A stretch of 64,000 nt of DNA, from positions 124,001 to 188,000 of the forward strand of contig NZ_VCHQ01000007.1 in the NCBI RefSeq assembly GCF_005860775.1, given 5' to 3'. Below the pieces are notes generated by a model. It saw only the letters and a list, made by a program, of their open reading frames with translations. It was not told where the DNA came from and ran no database searches. Made by a program: the position numbers and the translations under genes. The stretch is from Klebsiella indica (lineage in GTDB: Bacteria > Pseudomonadota > Gammaproteobacteria > Enterobacterales > Enterobacteriaceae). Of the stretch, positions 62,490 through 64,000 are shown piece after piece; positions within the stretch are counted from its first letter, which is position 1, and every line of letters begins with the position of its first letter.

Positions 62490-62501
62490 GCACTTCACGG
62501 C

Positions 62502-62529
62502 TTGCATTCGGTTGGGGAACGGGTAATAT
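62502..62529 (+). promoter_or_regulatory. Promoter of tRNA-Pro
   Basis: TTGCAT, 16 bases, TAATAT, with a short gap to the tRNA at 62544. A reasonable sigma70 promoter for a stable RNA. Confidence 0.65.
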
Positions 62530-62543
62530 TGTTCCCCACAAAT

Positions 62544-62620
62544 CGGCACGTAGCGCAGCCTGGTAGCGCACCGTCATGGGGTGTCGGGGGTCGGAGGTTC
62601 AAATCCTCTCGTGCCGACCA
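62544..62620 (+). tRNA. proL: tRNA-Pro (anticodon GGG)
   Basis: 77-base gene with encoded CCA. Acceptor arm CGGCACG/CGTGCCG, D-arm GCGC, anticodon GGG at 62578-62580 and T-arm GGAGG-TTCAAAT-CCTCT. It matches E. coli proL and stands in the same place behind yejM. It is a plausible phage attachment site since prophage sequence follows. Confidence 0.97.
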
Positions 62621-62634
62621 AATAATCCCAATAG

Positions 62635-62663
62635 AACCAGCCTCTTATGGCTGGTTTTTTTAT
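62635..62663 (+). terminator. Intrinsic terminator of tRNA-Pro
   Basis: AACCAGCC-TCTTAT-GGCTGGTT followed by further T residues, 14 bases past the tRNA. Confidence 0.92.
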
Positions 62664-62748
62664 GCCTGTTTTTTGTACGGGGAGTTAATGGCGTGAAACC
62701 CCGTCATAAATCCCATGACTACACCTTCGTGACTGCGAGATATTACTT

Positions 62749-64000
62749 TTATTTGGTGATGACCGAACCTGAACGGCTGACAAACACGTGATACCTAGAA
62801 AGCATAAAAATCGTCCCGGTTGCGTTTGACGCGTTGTGTAACACGCATTCCACATCTGTGTAACCATCACCAGTCGGAATAGAGACGGAGAACGATCCTG
62901 TGTTGTATCGACCTGCATTTGACTGCCTCCATATTTGAGTGCCACCGGCCCTGAGCAAGAAATATGTTCCAGAGCCTGATCCGCCAGCAGTCATCCCCAG
63001 ACAAGCGACCATGCCAACTGCGCATGAGCCCAAATTGAGCCTGTCACTAGGACTGTTTTCATAGACAATGGCATTCTGACGACCTGCGGAATCATTCATC
63101 AATATCGATCCAACAATAGTTACTTTCTGCTGAAAGCTTTGTTGTTTGATACGACAAAATCTCACTGTCTTCGTGCCATCGTTCCCAATATTTTCACTGA
63201 AGAAAATAGTCTGGTCAGGCAGTGTGTCAGAAATGTCTCCGACAATTTTATCCGCGCTCAAAGTGCCGCTGATCGTACAGCTTTCATTGATTACTACGTT
63301 ATCAAGTTCGCCGCTGGTCGCCTCAATTTTCCCGCGCACTGTAACGTCATTAAACTCCGCCTTTCCGTTCTTGTTAACCTGCCAGCCCTTCGATCCGGAA
63401 GCGAAGTCATTCGACTGAATCACATTCCCTATTTTCGCATTATCGACGCTGCCGTCTTTAATGCGAGCCTTGTCGATGTACAGTTCATTGCCCTCGGCGA
63501 TCATCACCGGCACGGAAGTTTTACTGTTGCGGTTAAACAGCGAGAAACGGTCAGCATAGAGGATCATGTCGCTTGTTGAACCATCGCTGCCCAACACGAT
63601 ATTCCCCACGACATCACCGTCGTCTTCCTGTTTCATCAGGGAGGGTCATTTAAGGCGGACGCGAACGGCGGAAAGTTGGGTATTGGTAAACGTATGCGTC
63701 CAGGCGGTCTCGCTGGAAATTTCCGTCCCTACGCTAATTTCATTTTCAGTGCCGGGAATACTCTGAATATATTTTTGTGCCTGTGTTCCCGGACGAAATC
63801 TCCACTTCACGCCGGAAAAGTTTTCAGAACCGTCGGCACTTAATAACGGGGTGCCATCGAGATAAATATCCTTGCCCGTTAATTCACCTGCAAACTCTCC
63901 CTCGCACAGCGCGATGAGAATTTTGGCTTTTGCTACAGACTGTAAATCATCAGCCTGTTCTATCGGCGTGCGCTGGCTGGAGCTGCCACCCTTGCGCCCT
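62749..64000 (-). pseudogene. Prophage tail-tip protein J, internally deleted and interrupted
   Basis: Two parts of one lambda-J-like protein in the same frame. The first (63646-64000, running off the right edge a few codons before the likely start) resembles the J N-terminus, ending at AVRVRLK and a TGA. After four codons' distance the second part (62749-63636) resembles the J C-terminus: the KQEDDGDVVGNIVLGSDG domain and the receptor-binding end, with NESCTISGTLSADKIVGDI. Several hundred residues in between are missing compared with about 1,100 in lambda J, so this is a decayed or deleted gene. Confidence 0.8.

Overview
This is a chromosomal window from a member of the Enterobacteriaceae that is not E. 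coli K-12. It lies in the Citrobacter / Salmonella / Enterobacter neighbourhood, and I cannot name the species from the sequence. Nearly every gene has a clear E. coli counterpart, and gene order follows the E. coli segment from osmF (yehZ) to proL. There are lineage differences. A GNAT acetyltransferase sits between dld and pbpG. A bglGFB operon replaces the yohF-mdtQ interval. There is no preT/preA between sanA and mglC and no pseudouridine/nucleoside block between nfo and fruA. uxuA stands beside yeiQ, and an atypical TonB-dependent receptor occupies the cirA position.

Layout. 1-6452: osmF N-terminus, bglX, dld, the GNAT gene, pbpG. 6453-9023: yohC and yohD, separated by 1.3 kb of repeats. 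9034-13374: bgl operon with two antitermination sites. 13440-17739: dusC, yohJK, cdd, sanA. 17759-22897: mglBAC and its repressor gene galS, with CRP and Gal operator sites. 22927-25972: yeiB, folE, yeiG. 26003-33391: Fur-boxed receptor, lysP, yeiE/yeiH, nfo. 33403-33703: remnant of a group IIC intron just past the fruA terminator. 33708-40053: fruBKA with Cra operators, setB, yeiW, efpL. 40181-40803: an isolated full repeat copy. 40824-46606: uxuA, yeiQ, yeiR, lpxT, mepS. 46712-54219: pdeN and the yejABEF oligopeptide ABC transporter, then yejG. 54220-62466: a small repeat derivative, bcr, rsuA, radD, rplY, yejK, yejL, yejM. 62502-64000: tRNA-Pro(GGG), then the end of a prophage carrying an internally deleted tail-tip gene J.

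Much of the window concerns sugar capture: beta-glucosides (bglX, bglGFB), galactose (mgl/galS), fructose (fru), hexuronates (uxuA/yeiQ) and sugar efflux (setB). The rest is envelope and peptidoglycan upkeep (pbpG, mepS, lpxT, yejM, sanA), peptide import (yej), nucleoside salvage (cdd), folate (folE) and translation/repair (rplY, efpL, dusC, rsuA, radD, nfo).

The least explained material is a family of GC-rich, hairpin-dense intergenic repeats. Its five readable modules lie in three intergenic places: 7146-8303 (three modules, one reversed), 40181-40803 and 54591-54766. Each carries an outer stem CCGTTCAC...GTGAACG. In three modules this is followed directly by a hairpin whose arms differ in sequence while remaining paired, which suggests selection on structure. 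The full copy is bounded by perfect 16-bp inverted repeats. I do not recognise the family by name. It could be a MITE-like element, a structured RNA, or both.
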